A stretch of 64,000 bases of DNA. It comes from Pogostemon cablin. Taxonomy: Eukaryota; Streptophyta; Magnoliopsida; Lamiales; Lamiaceae. The stretch's first letter is position 1, and the number at the start of each line of letters is the position of its first letter. Under the pieces are notes generated by a model that saw only the letters and a program-made list of their open reading frames with translations, did no database searches and was not told the origin of the DNA. The position numbers and the translations under genes are program-made. The stretch spans positions 26,364,336 through 26,428,335 of the forward strand of contig CM042962.1 of assembly GCA_023678885.1 (NCBI GenBank), given 5' to 3'. Positions 1 through 11,853 of the stretch are shown here, in pieces.

Positions 1-1744
1 AGCCTGTCTTATCCTCCACTCTCTAACTAAAAGTCGGTCTACAAAAGCCCTATTTGGGCTAAGTCCTCTTTCAAAAGGGATATGTTTTTCTTTCGACCTA
101 GGTAGTGACCGGACTAATATGCAAAGTCTTTGCCCTCAGATGAAGAGCTTGGATATACCGATCGATCCACAGAATAGGTTGAAGGTCAACACGGGACTTC
201 GCCTTCTTGAGCGATCCAAATCGCACCACCCTCATTAGTGATTCCCTTTGCTTTGCTGGGACTAAATCGACTTCCTCATCTATAAAGATGAGATGCCCCG
301 TAGTTGACTCTATGCCACCAAAGCTAACAAAAGACTAAGGAAACCCATTTTGTTCTTATGCCGCTACTGCGCCACAGCTTGAATCTTTCTAGAAATCCCC
401 ACTCGTAGCCCTTAAGCTGTGTGTGTGTTAAGCATATTTGATTGAATGAAAGGAAGGAAGTTGGAGATGCTAATATATCGTATTCGTATTGATTATTCAT
501 TGAAGATTAGTTCGTCTCCTTAGGTCGCTATTTGTATTCACGAATGGACTTAAGGAATTACGTTTCGGGATATCAGCTCACAAGGGTACTTCCTCATGTG
601 GTTAGGACAAAGTAGTTATCCATCCTAAACTATACGAGGCGCTTTCCTACTCACTTTTTAGTATGATATAGTTAGAGCCCTATTGAACAACTAATCGGCT
701 CTTATAAGTATTAACCTATATAGATATCAAAGAGCACATGTAATAAAATCATGTAGAGAAGAATAAGGATTAAGTAGAAGTGCTAAAGCCCAGTCAAAGC
801 AACCCGCGCCCCTCTGTTTGTTTAGTAGTAGGTCAGACTATTTCACAAGTGATGTTCCGTCTGGCTGTTTGGTGTCTTGCTTCATGTGTTTGGTGTATAC
901 GAAATAGAGTTTTTTTGACAATCTGATGCCGAAAGGGTCACTCAAGCAAAAGAAAGGCCCACATCCTGTTCTAAATCAAAAGCAGCTGACGATGTGTAGA
1001 GTAGATAGATTCTTCTTAAAAAAGCTTTCCCGATAGGCACATCTCTTCCAACACTCTTGTTAAGTAAGACGTTTTAGCACATCACTAGGAATTGTCTAAT
1101 CTAAGGGTCTACTCGCTCTAAATCTCTTGGAGTAAGGGCTTTCGATCTTGTATATCTTGATGGCGGCATGATCGTATCTGCTCTTGAATAAGAATTGCTT
1201 CGGAAAGCCAATCATGCATTCTTATGTGTCCTTATTTACCTGAAAGCTATTCCAGAAAAGCCTAGCATAGAGCTTTCTTGTGATGGTTCACTAATAAGAA
1301 ATCAACGAAAAATAAGTCTTCATCCCTAAAAGAAAATAGTTGAAATCGCAAGTATACATTACTGTAAGCTGTTGAGTAAGGAAAATGTCGGTATATATAC
1401 TAATAGTTATCTTTGTCTCTACCCTAGCTAGATTCAAGTTTTCCTCCCGTAAATGCATTCTTTTTAATGAATACCCGGTAATGGAAGAAAGCATGCTTGA
1501 GGAGTGCACTAAACCCCAACAAGGGTCGTAAGCCGGACGTAGCCATTCGCCTTCACGAAGAGGATAGTCTAATTCACTTCGCCACCTGGAATAAGAAACA
1601 TTTGGAAATGCTGCTATAGCAGGCCCTGCCTAAAGAGATATATCGAGTCCGTACTTGATAAGTGGCCTATTCTTTTCCAAAGCCAAAGGTCAAAACTTTT
1701 GAGATAAGGCTCCGTTGGATCTATTAAAATCGTGTGAAAAGCAG
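1..1744. other. Probable organelle-derived (mitochondrial-like) non-coding DNA
   Basis: No convincing ORF, intron-bearing gene or transposon end is visible. Base composition is more even than in the flanking AT-rich nuclear DNA, and the style resembles angiosperm mitochondrial intergenic sequence. It runs directly into plastid-like psbD at about 1745. Plant mitochondrial genomes often hold plastid fragments, so the whole block may have come through mitochondrial DNA. This is inference from appearance; I recognise no mitochondrial gene here. Confidence 0.35.
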
Positions 1745-1763
1745 GACGTGTGGGAGGATCACT

Positions 1764-2040
1764 ATGACTATAGCCCTTGGTAAATTTACTAAAGACGAAA
1801 ATAATTTATTTGATATTCTAGATGACTGGTTACGGAGGGACCGTTTCGTTTTTGTAGGCTGGTCTGGCCTATTTCTCTTTGCTTGTGCCTATTTCGCTTT
1901 AGGGGGTTGGTTCATAGGTACAACTTTTGTAACTTCATGGTATAGCCATGGATTAGCCAGTTCCTATTTGGAAGGATGTAATTTCTTAACAGTCGCAGTT
2001 TCGACTCCTGCTAATAGTTTAGTGCACTCTTTATTGTTAC
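1764..2040 (+). pseudogene. psbD: psbD 5' fragment (photosystem II D2), plastid-derived
   Basis: The reading frame from ATG 1764 gives the D2 N-terminus (starts MTIALGKFTKDEN, then DDWLRRDRFVFVGWSGL and ASSYLEGCNFL). In plastids D2 binds the photosystem II reaction-centre cofactors. The copy has many substitutions relative to the conserved plastid protein (for example AVSTPANSLVHS), so it is a decayed nuclear copy with no expected function. The D2 frame stops being D2-like at 2040, where a solo LTR begins. The gene resumes at 11142. The sequence just upstream (ggaggatcact) resembles the plastid psbD leader. Confidence 0.9.
2036..2040. repeat. Left target-site duplication of the solo LTR (GTTAC)
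   Basis: GTTAC at 2036-2040 pairs with GTTAT at 11142-11146. Removing one copy and everything between rejoins the psbD frame at the conserved serine/leucine-rich stretch before WGPEAQG. One mismatch fits an old insertion. Confidence 0.65.
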
Positions 2041-2266
2041 TATTGGATTGTATACTAAAAATCTAGTTTTTTGTATGAATAATGTTTAACAATGAATTTG
2101 AAATGAGAAACATAAGATCAAATATTTTGCATATTATAATTTAATTGCAAAAGTCCACGTACTTTATACTTTAGATAATATGTTGTGCGACAATACGCGG
2201 AATATCATATTATCAATTTCCTTATAAAGTATAAACAAATGCTCACAACCGAGATAGACGGGGACT

Positions 2267-4229
2267 TGATGAGAGTGAAAATAAGCGTGTTATAGTGTCC
2301 AATTTAACACCTTCTTGATTGAAATTGTTGTCATATATTAGCACAAGTGTCTTATATTCAATATATGTGAGAAAAAGGTGCACTTGAGGTGTTTTATTGT
2401 ATTTTAGGTGGAAAAATGATCAAAAGTGCAAAGTTGGAGAAAAGGTGCAACTTGTGCAATGAATGCTGAAAAACGCACGTCCAACTTGTGTAATTTTTCT
2501 GTATTTGTGTGGAGATCAAAACTGGTGTTGTGATACATGGTTAGAAATTCACTGAAAAGAGGATCGTTTTGGCGTAAAGAACACCTCAATCGGATTCCAA
2601 ACGAGGAAGTTATGAGGAAAATTATGACGTCGCGCGAGCTTTACCGAATAAAACAGATGTTTTACTTTCCATGGCTTGTTACAGATTCAAATCTTGGAGT
2701 TTTTTAATTTCTTTATATAGATAGAAATCCAAGGAAGAGATGATCACGTGAGCACAAGAATCACTCAAATTGGAGCTCGGGTGTGGAAGTTATACTTGAA
2801 ATAGTGAGACGGCGCAAGAGTGATTCGACCACGATAGTCCAGTTCGACCAGACTCCTAGGTCGGACTAAAGCCATTTTGGTCGAATCAGAAGCCTGAAGT
2901 GTGAATTATCGCCGATTTTGATTCGACCAGGGTTCGACCAAGGGCTTGGTCGAACCCTAGGTCGAACTCCATGCTTGGAACGCGTCTGGATCCGATTCTT
3001 ACGCTCCAAGTGCGTGTTTCTCCGTGTTTTCTAAGAAAAAACTCATCCTAGTTCTATAAGGAGAGCTTACAAGTATAAAAGGGGTGTAGATCACACCAAG
3101 AATAGACAATAGAGAAACGGATTGGATACAACACAACACAACCATCCTACACCCCACAGGGGGGTTCACCCCCCAACCATCATCCACATTCTTCCTCCAT
3201 CCATCCATCACTTTGAATATTCGTTTGTGGAATCAAAAGGAAAACCAAGAGGAGGATTCAAGACGGAGAAGGACGCGACGACGCCCACATCTAGTGTTTA
3301 TTCGTTTTCTAATTTATCTTGTATTTTTTGGACTACAGGTAAGATCTATCCAACACCCATGATTTTTCTTCACAACATCATGGGCTAAAGCCTTTTTGGT
3401 AGAACTAGGGTTGTGAAGGTTTTTACCAATTAATTAAACTTTCGTATGTAAACTCCGTACAACACTACTTGTGGATTATTTTATATATGATTGTGCCTTT
3501 TTAGTTCATACTCACGCTCGTTTTGTGCATCATTAACTGTTATGTAGAGTTTGAATACATATCTTGGTTATTGATTGAGTGCGTTCACTGCTAAGTAGGA
3601 TTTCATGTTATGATTCTAAGTAAGGGGGCTCCGAAGCTTCATTAAAACTATCATATATGATTACTTATTAATTGAATTGAATTCGGGTTATTAAGTAGGA
3701 TAAAGAGGATAATTTCATAGTACATATAAAGGGAGATCATATCGGGTTAGAGTATCAATTGGCCAGGGAAATAATTGATACTGATAGACCTAGAATGGGG
3801 GTAGAATTATATCTCTTGCTCCGAGATTATTCACACGTGTTATATGCATGTTTACTTATGTCTATAGAGTAGATATGCATGGTTTAGTGATGCGTCCATA
3901 TTCCACAAGGCAGAGCCGGACATCAACACACGGAAGGAAAATTAATGCGTGAAACTGGATTATCCTAGGGCTACCTATTCTCCTACTTGATCCACTTTCG
4001 TATTTTTTGGAGTGATATTTTATTTAATTTGTTATTTTAATTAATTGTTTATTAGTTAATCATTCAATCCTTAAAAGTTATTTCCTTACATCTTAATTAA
4101 TTTAGTAAATAATTAAATTGATAATACGCCGTCCTTTGGGTTCAATATTCACTTGGTCACTTGCTTAAGTTGCAACTAATATCCTTAACACTTGGGGATT
4201 AATTTTGTGTGCAAAGAAAACGCGCATCA
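2267..4229 (+). repeat. 5' LTR of Athila-like element
   Basis: 1,963 bp, TGATGAG...GCGCATCA. It carries a cluster of TTCGACC/GGTCGAA motifs at about 2826-2966. The stretch at about 2560-2620 (a run reading ggcgtaaagaacacc and aggaagttatga) recurs in reverse in the LTR relic at 42440-42500, showing that the two LTR families are related. Confidence 0.9.
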
Positions 4230-4230
4230 A

Positions 4231-4256
4231 GTTCTTGACGCCTTTGCCGGGGACGG
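4231..4256 (+). other. Primer binding site region
   Basis: Directly after the 5' LTR the sequence reads TTGACGCCTTTGCCGGGGA. This resembles the GGCGCC..TTGCCGGGGA primer site of Athila/Calypso elements, usually read as complementary to the 3' end of tRNA-Asp. Two or three positions differ. The location, one or two bases after the LTR, is as expected. Confidence 0.6.
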
Positions 4257-4471
4257 CTGTTATTATTAGTTTGTTATTTCTAGTTGATTAAGACTTCTAT
4301 TTGTGATTATTTATTTCTATCTAACCTTGAATTTTTCTGAGGTACTTGTGCACTAGGAAAAGTGGAGGAAGGAAAGAAGGAATAACACATTGAGCTAAAC
4401 ATGGCCGGAGAAAGGTAGAATCCGAAAATATTGTCATACGTGAAATTTTCACGAACTATGGGATTGGCAAC

Positions 4472-5500
4472 ATGGGGTTGATAGGAGCAAGGGGGGAAGA
4501 TGATAATTTTGAGATACATCCCGCTCTTATTAACATGGTAGAGAAGAATCCCTTTTCTGGTGATTGTTTTGAAAATCCATATCAGCATCTCAGAAGATTC
4601 CATGGTTATACAAACACTCAAAAGGGTGCTGGAGATAATGATAATGCTAGACGGATCGCCCTATTCAAGTTTTTATTGATTGATAGGGCGGAAGCTTGGT
4701 ATGAGAATCTTGATGCCACAGATTGCACTACATGGGACCAACTGCAGCAGAAGTTCTTAGAGAGATATATGCCACCCTCAAGGATCTTAAGAATGAAGCA
4801 AAAGATCACCCAATTTGTTATGAATCAGGGAGAGAAATTTCATGAGGCGTGGGATAGGTTCAAAGACATGCTCAGGCGGTGCCCACGACATGGAATGTCT
4901 AAGGCTCAATACATAAGTATCTTCTACTATGGATTGGATTGTGAGTCGCGTGTTTTTGTTGATGCATCATCAGGTGGAGCGTTGTTATCTAAAACATCAA
5001 TAGAAGCAGAAAAATTGTTCGAAGACATCTCTATGAATTCACGTGACTGGCCTACGGAGAGAGATAGAGGATCATATGTACTTGACAAGGTGGCGCAGGG
5101 TGAACATCAAGTGAAGCCAAATAGGGAGGATAATATCGTTTCTAGTCTAGCTAACATCAACAAGCTACTAGAGTCCTAGCAGAAGCAGATTACCGAGTTG
5201 ACACTAAAGGGGCTTAGTATGAAGCAGCACAGAGTGAAGAGTGTTGAAGATACCTTCAATCGATACATGGCTAGGAATGATGCAAGGATTGATCATCTTG
5301 AAGCTACTATGAACTCTAATCATGCAGATTTGTCTAAGAAGATAAAGGAGCTTACTTTGATGATGGGGCAGATGGTCGGGAACGTGAATCAATTGACACA
5401 AATATTGAAGAAAGAAATATTCCCGTCTCAAGGCATAATGAATCTGAAGCAGTGCCATGCCATCACGTTAAGGCCTGAACACAGTACGAGGGATCAATGA
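4472..5500 (+). pseudogene. gag: Athila-type gag with one in-frame stop
   Basis: Gag forms the retrotransposon particle. The frame from ATG 4472 carries a Retrotrans_gag domain over roughly residues 20-190, including FEIHPALINMVEKNPFSGD, AEAWYENL, TTWDQLQQKFLERYMPP, FHEAWDRFKDMLRRCPRHG and DASSGGALLSKT, all typical of Athila gag. A TAG at 5177-5179 stops it after 235 codons. The same frame then continues for another 107 codons to 5500 with the usual C-terminal gag motif (KQCHAITLRPE). With that stop the protein lacks its C-terminal third, so I call it a pseudogene. Stop read-through is possible but nothing shows it. No zinc knuckle is visible. The start codon is the first in-frame ATG before the domain. 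Confidence 0.85.
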
Positions 5501-5611
5501 GGCCGAAATTGAATTCTGAAGTGCAGGAGCCCGATTCGACCAGCTACCCAGGTCGAACTGAACAGGGGAGGTCAAACAGGGCACCTGGGCGACGTCCGGA
5601 GGAGTCAGAAG

Positions 5612-5690
5612 ATCAGTTTGACCAAAAATAGGTCAGTTTGACCAAAAATAGGTCAGTTCGACCAAAAACAGGTCAGTTCGACCAAGACCT
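5612..5690 (+). repeat. 20-bp minisatellite with TTCGACC motif
   Basis: Unit close to GGTCAGTTTGACCAAAAATA, repeated about three and a half times with T/C change (TTTGACC to TTCGACC). It sits just after gag inside the retrotransposon. Confidence 0.85.
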
Positions 5691-5738
5691 CTGGTCGAAC
5701 TGAGGTCAAATACCACTGCCCAGAGCACTCTGTTTTGT

Positions 5739-6335
5739 TTGAAGCCCGATTTGACCACGATCACTTGGATTCGACCAACCCTATTGGTCGAACCGGCCTG
5801 TAAGGGGGAGAAAGAAATTTCAGGTGTTCAGTTCGACCATTATTCACCGAGTTCGACCACCTACCCAGGTCGAACTCAGGTCGAACCCTCCTGTTCTGTT
5901 CCGTTTTCTATGCCGAATGCTTTACATAATGTTAATGCTACTCCTGTGTCATCCCAAGGACAGAATACTGAGCTTATAGTAGAGAAGAAATGGGAAAGAT
6001 CTAAGAAGTTGAGAGACTAGAAGCTTAGACTGTAGATGGATAATGAAGATGTGATTTTCTCTCTTGATCAAGCAATGAAGATGCCAATGGAGACTCAATC
6101 ATGCAAGAACATAAATATGGTTTCTAACTTGTTTAATCTTGATTTTTCTAAGAAAGATGATTCTAAATTTGAGTGGAAGGTTGACAAGGAGGTGTCTAGA
6201 CAGCCATGGGAGAAAGGTAATTCTGAGGTTCATATACTTGTGACCAAGAAAGGTGAGGTGTTGAGTGTACACAAGAAGAGGGACATAAAGTATTTGAAGG
6301 TGAGGATGCGAGAAGACCGTCCTCTGATCCAGTAG
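5739..6335 (+). pseudogene. Post-gag degenerate reading frame of the retrotransposon
   Basis: Two ORFs in one frame (5739-6020 and 6036-6335) are separated by stops at 6018 and 6033. The second holds DVIFSLDQAMKMPMETQSC, which may be a remnant of the region between gag and protease in Athila elements. No DTG/DSG protease active site, no YxDD reverse transcriptase box and no integrase HHCC or DDE motif is present. I do not recognise a function. The rest of the internal region (6336-8212) is AT-rich with no clear ORF, and carries a duplicated stretch at about 7520-7610 (cttaaatctagtac). Confidence 0.4.
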
Positions 6336-8200
6336 CCTACAAAGGATACATCCGTCGTGACTCTCTGACGTTAAACATGAGAGCCTGTTGGGGGCTTGCC
6401 CTTCTTTTTTATTGCTTTATTTATTTCGTGTGAGTAAGAAATTTTTTTATTTAAGGTGCTTACTAATCGGCAATTACATCTCTTTGCAAACTTAGTTTCA
6501 ACTTACGTTTTTACTAAGTTTGAGGGGTGTGATGTACTTACCTCATTGAAGCACCAAGAGTATAATCTTTTCTTTATAATGTTTGCTAGGGGAGTTGATT
6601 TTTTGCGGTATATTGAAACTTTAATCAATTTTGATGTATCGATTTTTTTCAATTTGCCTAGTTTTCTGTGGTGTTTCTAGTGTGTGGAGTTGATTAGATA
6701 GTCAATTGATTCTTTCTTATAATTCTCCTATTTTATTATTGATAAATCTTGTGATGATGAGTGTGTTTGAGTTTTGATGATAGAAACAGGTAAACTGAGG
6801 CTTTGACCTGATCGAGTTGAACAACTCGAGGAACTCGTGCATACGTTGAAGAAAAATCAGGTGCCCTCGTTTCCTTATTCTAATTTTTATATGTGCTTTT
6901 AATTCATAAGAGTGAAAGGATTGTGTTTTTGGTTTTGGTGATCCACATGAGCTTATATTTTTAAATTGTGCTTGGAATTCATATGCTTTTGAAATTGATG
7001 AAGGAAGTGTACTTGAGTTATATAGTAGTATGAAATTATATGTGTACTTGTGGGATATTACTTACCATGAAAGATGCTCTATTACTTGTTAAATACCCAT
7101 GTGAGATTTTGAGTCTTTATCATGTACATAATCACATGATATTTCTTTCTGGTGAGTATCATTCTTGTGTGTGTATTCTAGAACTTGTCTCTTGTCTTAC
7201 TTGAAACTACATGTGTGTTAGATGATGGGAGATGATTTTTGGTCATCCTTGAATTAATAAGTCACTTAGCCAAATAATTTCCTACCGAATGATGTTTATC
7301 TGTAGTTAGCCCCATTGAGCCTAAAATATCATTCTTTGGCAGCCTACGAGAAATAACCGCTTTAAGCACCTGAATTTTTTTTAGCCTTGATTCTATGAGA
7401 ATTAATGGCTTTTCAAAGTGTGTTAATGGAGCTTGATAACAATTTGAGAAGGAATGGAATTGGTGTTGAAATAGTGATTGAGCTTGAATTGCATCTAAGG
7501 AGAATCATGAAGTAGTGCTTAAATCTAGTACTATATGGAATCAAACACCCTAGAGTAGTGCTTAAATCTAGTACCCTATGGAGGATGTGCGAGGTAGTGC
7601 CCAAAACTGGTACCTCAAGAGGAAGAAAAAAGAAAAGAAGAAGGAAAAATGTTGTGCTTGAAGAAAAAAGTGAAAGAGATGAGGAGGATGTGCTTAATTG
7701 AAGTGAGTAAGAAGAATGAAGGTCATGATGGAGTGCACGCTTGATTGATCCGAGTATTGAGTCACTTATCCATATATTTCCTATCTTAACCAAAGAGTCA
7801 ACATTACATCCAAAAGAAAGTCATTTTTGATCTCATTGTCGAATCATACTTTTAGTGGTGGAGAGTTTGAGACTTTTGGCAAGCTTATGGTTACGCATGC
7901 ACTTGAATTGAATCTGAGCGTAAACACCTTAGCCCATAAGTGTACATCTTTTACACTTGAGTGAGAGTGATATATACTTCCCGTGAGAACATGTGAATGG
8001 AGCATTTGAATTGCTAGTGATTGTCTTAACTTGAATGCTATGAATTGATTATTGCATGTAATGAGAGTTGCATGACCTAAGTTGAGGACAATTGTATTTT
8101 GAATGGGGTATTGGTCATAGTCCTTATTTACCCGCTTTTTCTTACTCTCTCTCTCTCTCTCTTTATTTTTATTTTGTAGCCTCGGGACGAGCAACGGGTA

Positions 8201-8212
8201 AGTTTGGGGAAT
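8201..8212 (+). other. Polypurine-like tract before the 3' LTR
   Basis: AGTTTGGGGA directly precedes the 3' LTR start at 8213. It is a short and weak plus-strand primer candidate, but it is in the right place. Confidence 0.5.
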
Positions 8213-10160
8213 TGATGAGAGTGAAAATAAGCATGTTATAGTGTCCAATTTAACACATTCTTGATTGAAATTGTTATCATATATTAGCACAAGTGTCTTA
8301 TATTCAATATATGTGAGAAAAAGGTGCACTTGAGGTGTTTTATTGTGTTTTAGGTGTAAAAATGATCAAAAGTGCAAAGTTGGAGAAAATGTGTAACTTG
8401 TGCAATGAATGTTGAAAAACGCACATCCAACTTGTGAAATTTTTCTTTTTTTTGTGGAGATCAAAACTGGTGTTATTATACATGTTTGGAAAATTACTGA
8501 AAAGAGGATCGTTTTGGCGTAAAGAACACCTCAATCGGATTTTAAACGAGGAAGTTATGAGCAAAATGGTGACGTCGCGCGAGCTGTGCCGAACAGAACG
8601 GATGTTCTACTTTCCATGGCTTGTTACAGATTCAAATCTTGGAGTTTTTGTGATTTCTTTATATAGATAGAAATCTAAGGAAGATATGATCACGTGAACG
8701 CAAGAATCACTCAAATTGGAGCTCGGATGTGGAAGTTATACGTGAAACAGTGAGACGGCGCAAGTGTGATTCGACCACGACAGTCCAGTTCGACCAGACC
8801 CCTTGGTCGAACTAAAGCCATTTTGGTCGAATCAAAAGCCTGAAGTGCAAATTATCGCCGATTTTGATTCGACCAGGGTTCGACCAAGCCCTAGGTCGAA
8901 CACTAGGTCGAACTCCATGCCTGGGATGCGTCCGGATCCGATTTTTACACTCCAGGTGCGTGTTTTCCAAGAAAAAGCTCATCCTAGGTCCATAAGGAGA
9001 GCTTACAAGTATAAAAGGGGATGTAGATCACACCAAGAATAGACAATCGAGATACGGATTGGATACAACACAACATCATACACCCCACAAGGGGGGTTCA
9101 CCCCCCAACCATCATCCACTTTCTTTCCTCCATCCATCCATCACTTTGAAGATTCGATTGTAGAATCAAGAGGAGAACTAAGAGGAGGATTCAAGATGGA
9201 GAAGAACGCGACGACGCCCACATCTAGGGTTTATTTGTTTTCTAATTTATCTTGTATTTTCTGGACTTCGGGTAAGATCTATCCAACACCCATGATTGTT
9301 CTTCGCAACATCATGGGTTAGAGCCTTTTTGGTATAACTAGGATTGTGAAGGTTTTTACCAATTAATTGAACTTTCGTGTATAAAGTCCGTACAACACTA
9401 CTTGTGGATTATTTTATATATGATTGTGCCTTTTTAATTCATACTCACGATCATTTTGTGCATCATTAACTGTTATTTAGAGTCTGAATACATATCTTGG
9501 TTATTGATTGAGTGTGTTCACTGCTGAGCAGGATTCCATGTTATGATTCTAAGTGAGGGGACTACGAAGCTTTATTAGAACTATCATATATGAATACTTA
9601 TTAATTGAATTGAATTTGAGTTATTAATTAGGATAAAGAGGATAATTTCATAGTACTTATAAAGGAAGATCATATCGGGTTAGAGTACCAATTGGTCAGG
9701 GAAATAATTGATACTGATAGTACCTAGAAAGGGGGTAGAATTATATCTCTTGCTCCGAGATTATTCACACGTGTTACATGCATGTTTACTTATGTCTATA
9801 GAGTAGATATGCATGATTTAGTGATGCGTCCATATTCCACAAGGCAGAGTCGGACATCAACACACGGAAGGAAAATTAATGCGTGAAACTGGATTATCCT
9901 AGGACTACCTATTCTCCTACTTGATCCACTTTCGTATTCTTCGAGTGATATTTTATTTAATTTGTTATTTAATTAATTGTTTATTAGTTAATCATTCAAT
10001 CCTCAAAAGTTATTCCTTACGTCTTAATTAATTTAGTAAATAATTAAATTGATAATACACCGTCATTTGGGTTCGATAATCACCTGGTCGCTTGCTTAAG
10101 CTGCAACCAATATCCTTAACACTTGGGGATTAATTTTACGTGCAAAGAAAATGCGCATCA
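8213..10160 (+). repeat. 3' LTR of Athila-like element
   Basis: 1,948 bp, TGATGAG...ATGCGCATCA, followed by the TSD GGACT. It is collinear with the 5' LTR along its whole length with scattered substitutions and small indels. It has the same TTCGACC/GGTCGAA cluster at about 8770-8915. Confidence 0.9.
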
Positions 10161-11146
10161 GGACTCTCTATCGGGATGGTTGTAGTGTAATTTAGTATTA
10201 GTTTGTCTTGACTATAGAATCACATTAGTGCACTTTGTGTGTATTGAGCAGGACCGCTTTAGATCGTTCAACTTATACTAACTATATAGGAGAACTTAAT
10301 CTCAGTTATTATGAATGTTCGTCCTCTTAATCCCTATACAATAACCTCGACACGTAAGACATTATGTATTTCTTTGATTCATCAATGGGTGAGATTTACG
10401 TGTAATTAAATCAATAAACTCGATGAGTTGGGAAATAGTGTTGTCTCTATGGTGTGCTGTTGATTGTAGAAGGAATCTGTGTCCTATCAAATAGGTTAAT
10501 GATGTCCCCTTGAGGAGCTCATAAGGACTATCATGTAAACCCTGCAGGTGGATTTATTCCAGCATTATAACAAGGTTGAGTGGTACTACTCTCGTATGAG
10601 ATATTAATTAATGGAGTTGTCAGTAACTTAATTAATTAATAGGCAATGTATATCTTAAATATGGGGAGACTAACGGACTCATAATAAGAAGGAGTCCATG
10701 ATGTAATTGTGGGATTAGAGAGGCAGTGCAGTAATATTATTTTAGTGGAATATATTATTATTATTATTGGACTTAAGTATAAGTTTTGGGCTAAACTTGG
10801 ATATTTAAGCCCAATGGAGGTCCGACTCTAATTTCTCCTCCTGGTCCCTATTGTAGCTAATAAATAAGTCATCTCAGCATTCCGGAACCCTAATCGATTC
10901 GCGCCTAACACGTGAGAATTAAGGGAGGAAGCAGATTGAGAGGATCTTGAAGATCGTCGCCCACACGACATCAAGATTGGACTTGGGATAAAAGCAGAAG
11001 ATCAAGAGGTTGTTTTCTGCAGCTGTTCTTTCTCAATATACTCAGGTGAAAGGTAATACGATTCTTCTCTTATGCTTTTGCTATAGTAGAATTGCATGCA
11101 ACCCTAATGGTTCACGTTAACCAAACGATCAAACGCTAACAGTTAT

Positions 11147-11853
11147 TATGGGGTCCTGAAGCACAAGGTGCTACCAGGTCGTTGGTTTCAATTAGGTGAT
11201 CTGTGAACTTTTGTTGCTCTACATGGGGCCTTCGCCCTAATAGGTTTCATGTTACGTCAATTTGAGCTTGCTCGACATGTTCAATTGCGACCTTATAATG
11301 CAATCGCATTCTCCGGTCCAATTACTATTTTTGTTTCTGCATTCATGATTTATCTGTTGGGATAGTCTGTTTGGTTCTTTGCACCTAGTTTTGGTGCTAC
11401 CGTAAAAAACTTTGTTCATGGTGCTATGCGCTATTCATGGTGCTACCGTAAAAAACTTTATTTGAAGATGGTGATGGTGCAAATACATTTCGTGCTTTTA
11501 ACCCAACTCAAGCCGAAAAAACTTATTCCATGGTCATCGCTAACCGCTTTTGGTCACAAATCTTTGAGGTTGCTTTTTTTAATAAACGTTGGTTACATTT
11601 CTTTATGTTATTTGTACCAGTAATCGGTTTATGGATGAGTTCTTTTGAAGTAGTTGGTTTGGTCCTGAACCTGCGTGCATATGACTTCGTTTCTCAGGAA
11701 ATTCGCGCAGCGAAAGATCCAGAATCTGAAACTTTCTACACCAAAAATATTATATTAAACAAAGGTATTCGTGCTTGGATGGCGGCTCAAAATCAGCCTC
11801 ATGAAAACCAACTATTCCCTAAGGAGGTTCTACCACGTGGAAACGCTCTTTAA
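11147..11853 (+). pseudogene. psbD: psbD 3' fragment (photosystem II D2), plastid-derived
   Basis: This is the continuation of the split D2 gene, from WGPEAQG-like sequence to the conserved end (AYDFVSQEIRAAKDPESETF, EVLPRGNAL, stop TAA 11851-11853). It is broken in several ways: frame and stop changes near 11190-11370, a deletion of roughly 100 bp around 11395 that removes the segment after APSFG, and a short filler duplication of GGTGCTACCGTAAAAAAC at the deletion joint. The stretch from about 11460 is mostly in frame and reads as the final third of D2. It is not functional. Confidence 0.9.

Larger units (their letters stand above)
2267..10160 (+). mobile_element. Athila-like gag-only LTR retrotransposon (TR-GAG type)
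   Basis: A complete element of 7,894 bp: 5' LTR 2267-4229, internal region 4230-8212, 3' LTR 8213-10160. LTRs start TGATGAG and end GCATCA. A perfect 5-bp TSD, GGACT, lies at 2262-2266 and 10161-10165. The internal region has a primer-binding-like site and a gag ORF of Ty3/gypsy Athila type, but no reverse transcriptase, RNase H or integrase motif in any frame. It must therefore have been moved by enzymes from another element. By eye the LTRs differ by a few percent plus small indels, so the insertion is not recent. It lies inside the solo LTR that split psbD. Confidence 0.88.
2041..11141. mobile_element. Solo LTR (Copia-like), split by a nested retrotransposon
   Basis: The two parts, 2041-2266 and 10166-11141, together make about 1.2 kb. 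The start TATTGGATTGTATACT looks like a mutated TGTTGG LTR start and the end is GCTAACA, so the ends are complementary (TGTT..AACA). The imperfect TSD GTTAC/GTTAT flanks it. No second LTR and no gag-pol are present, so this is a solo LTR left by LTR-LTR recombination. The body (for example the segment around 10500-10700) resembles common plant Copia LTRs to me, but I could not search for it. Confidence 0.65.

Noticed and set aside
1734..2066. psbD as a working gene
   Set aside because: Truncated by an LTR, many substitutions at conserved sites, second half deleted and frameshifted; a nuclear copy of plastid DNA.
7413..8329. Minus-strand ORFs of 126 and 161 aa
   Set aside because: They lie in the retrotransposon internal region and LTR edge, are low complexity (Ser/Leu runs) and show no domain.
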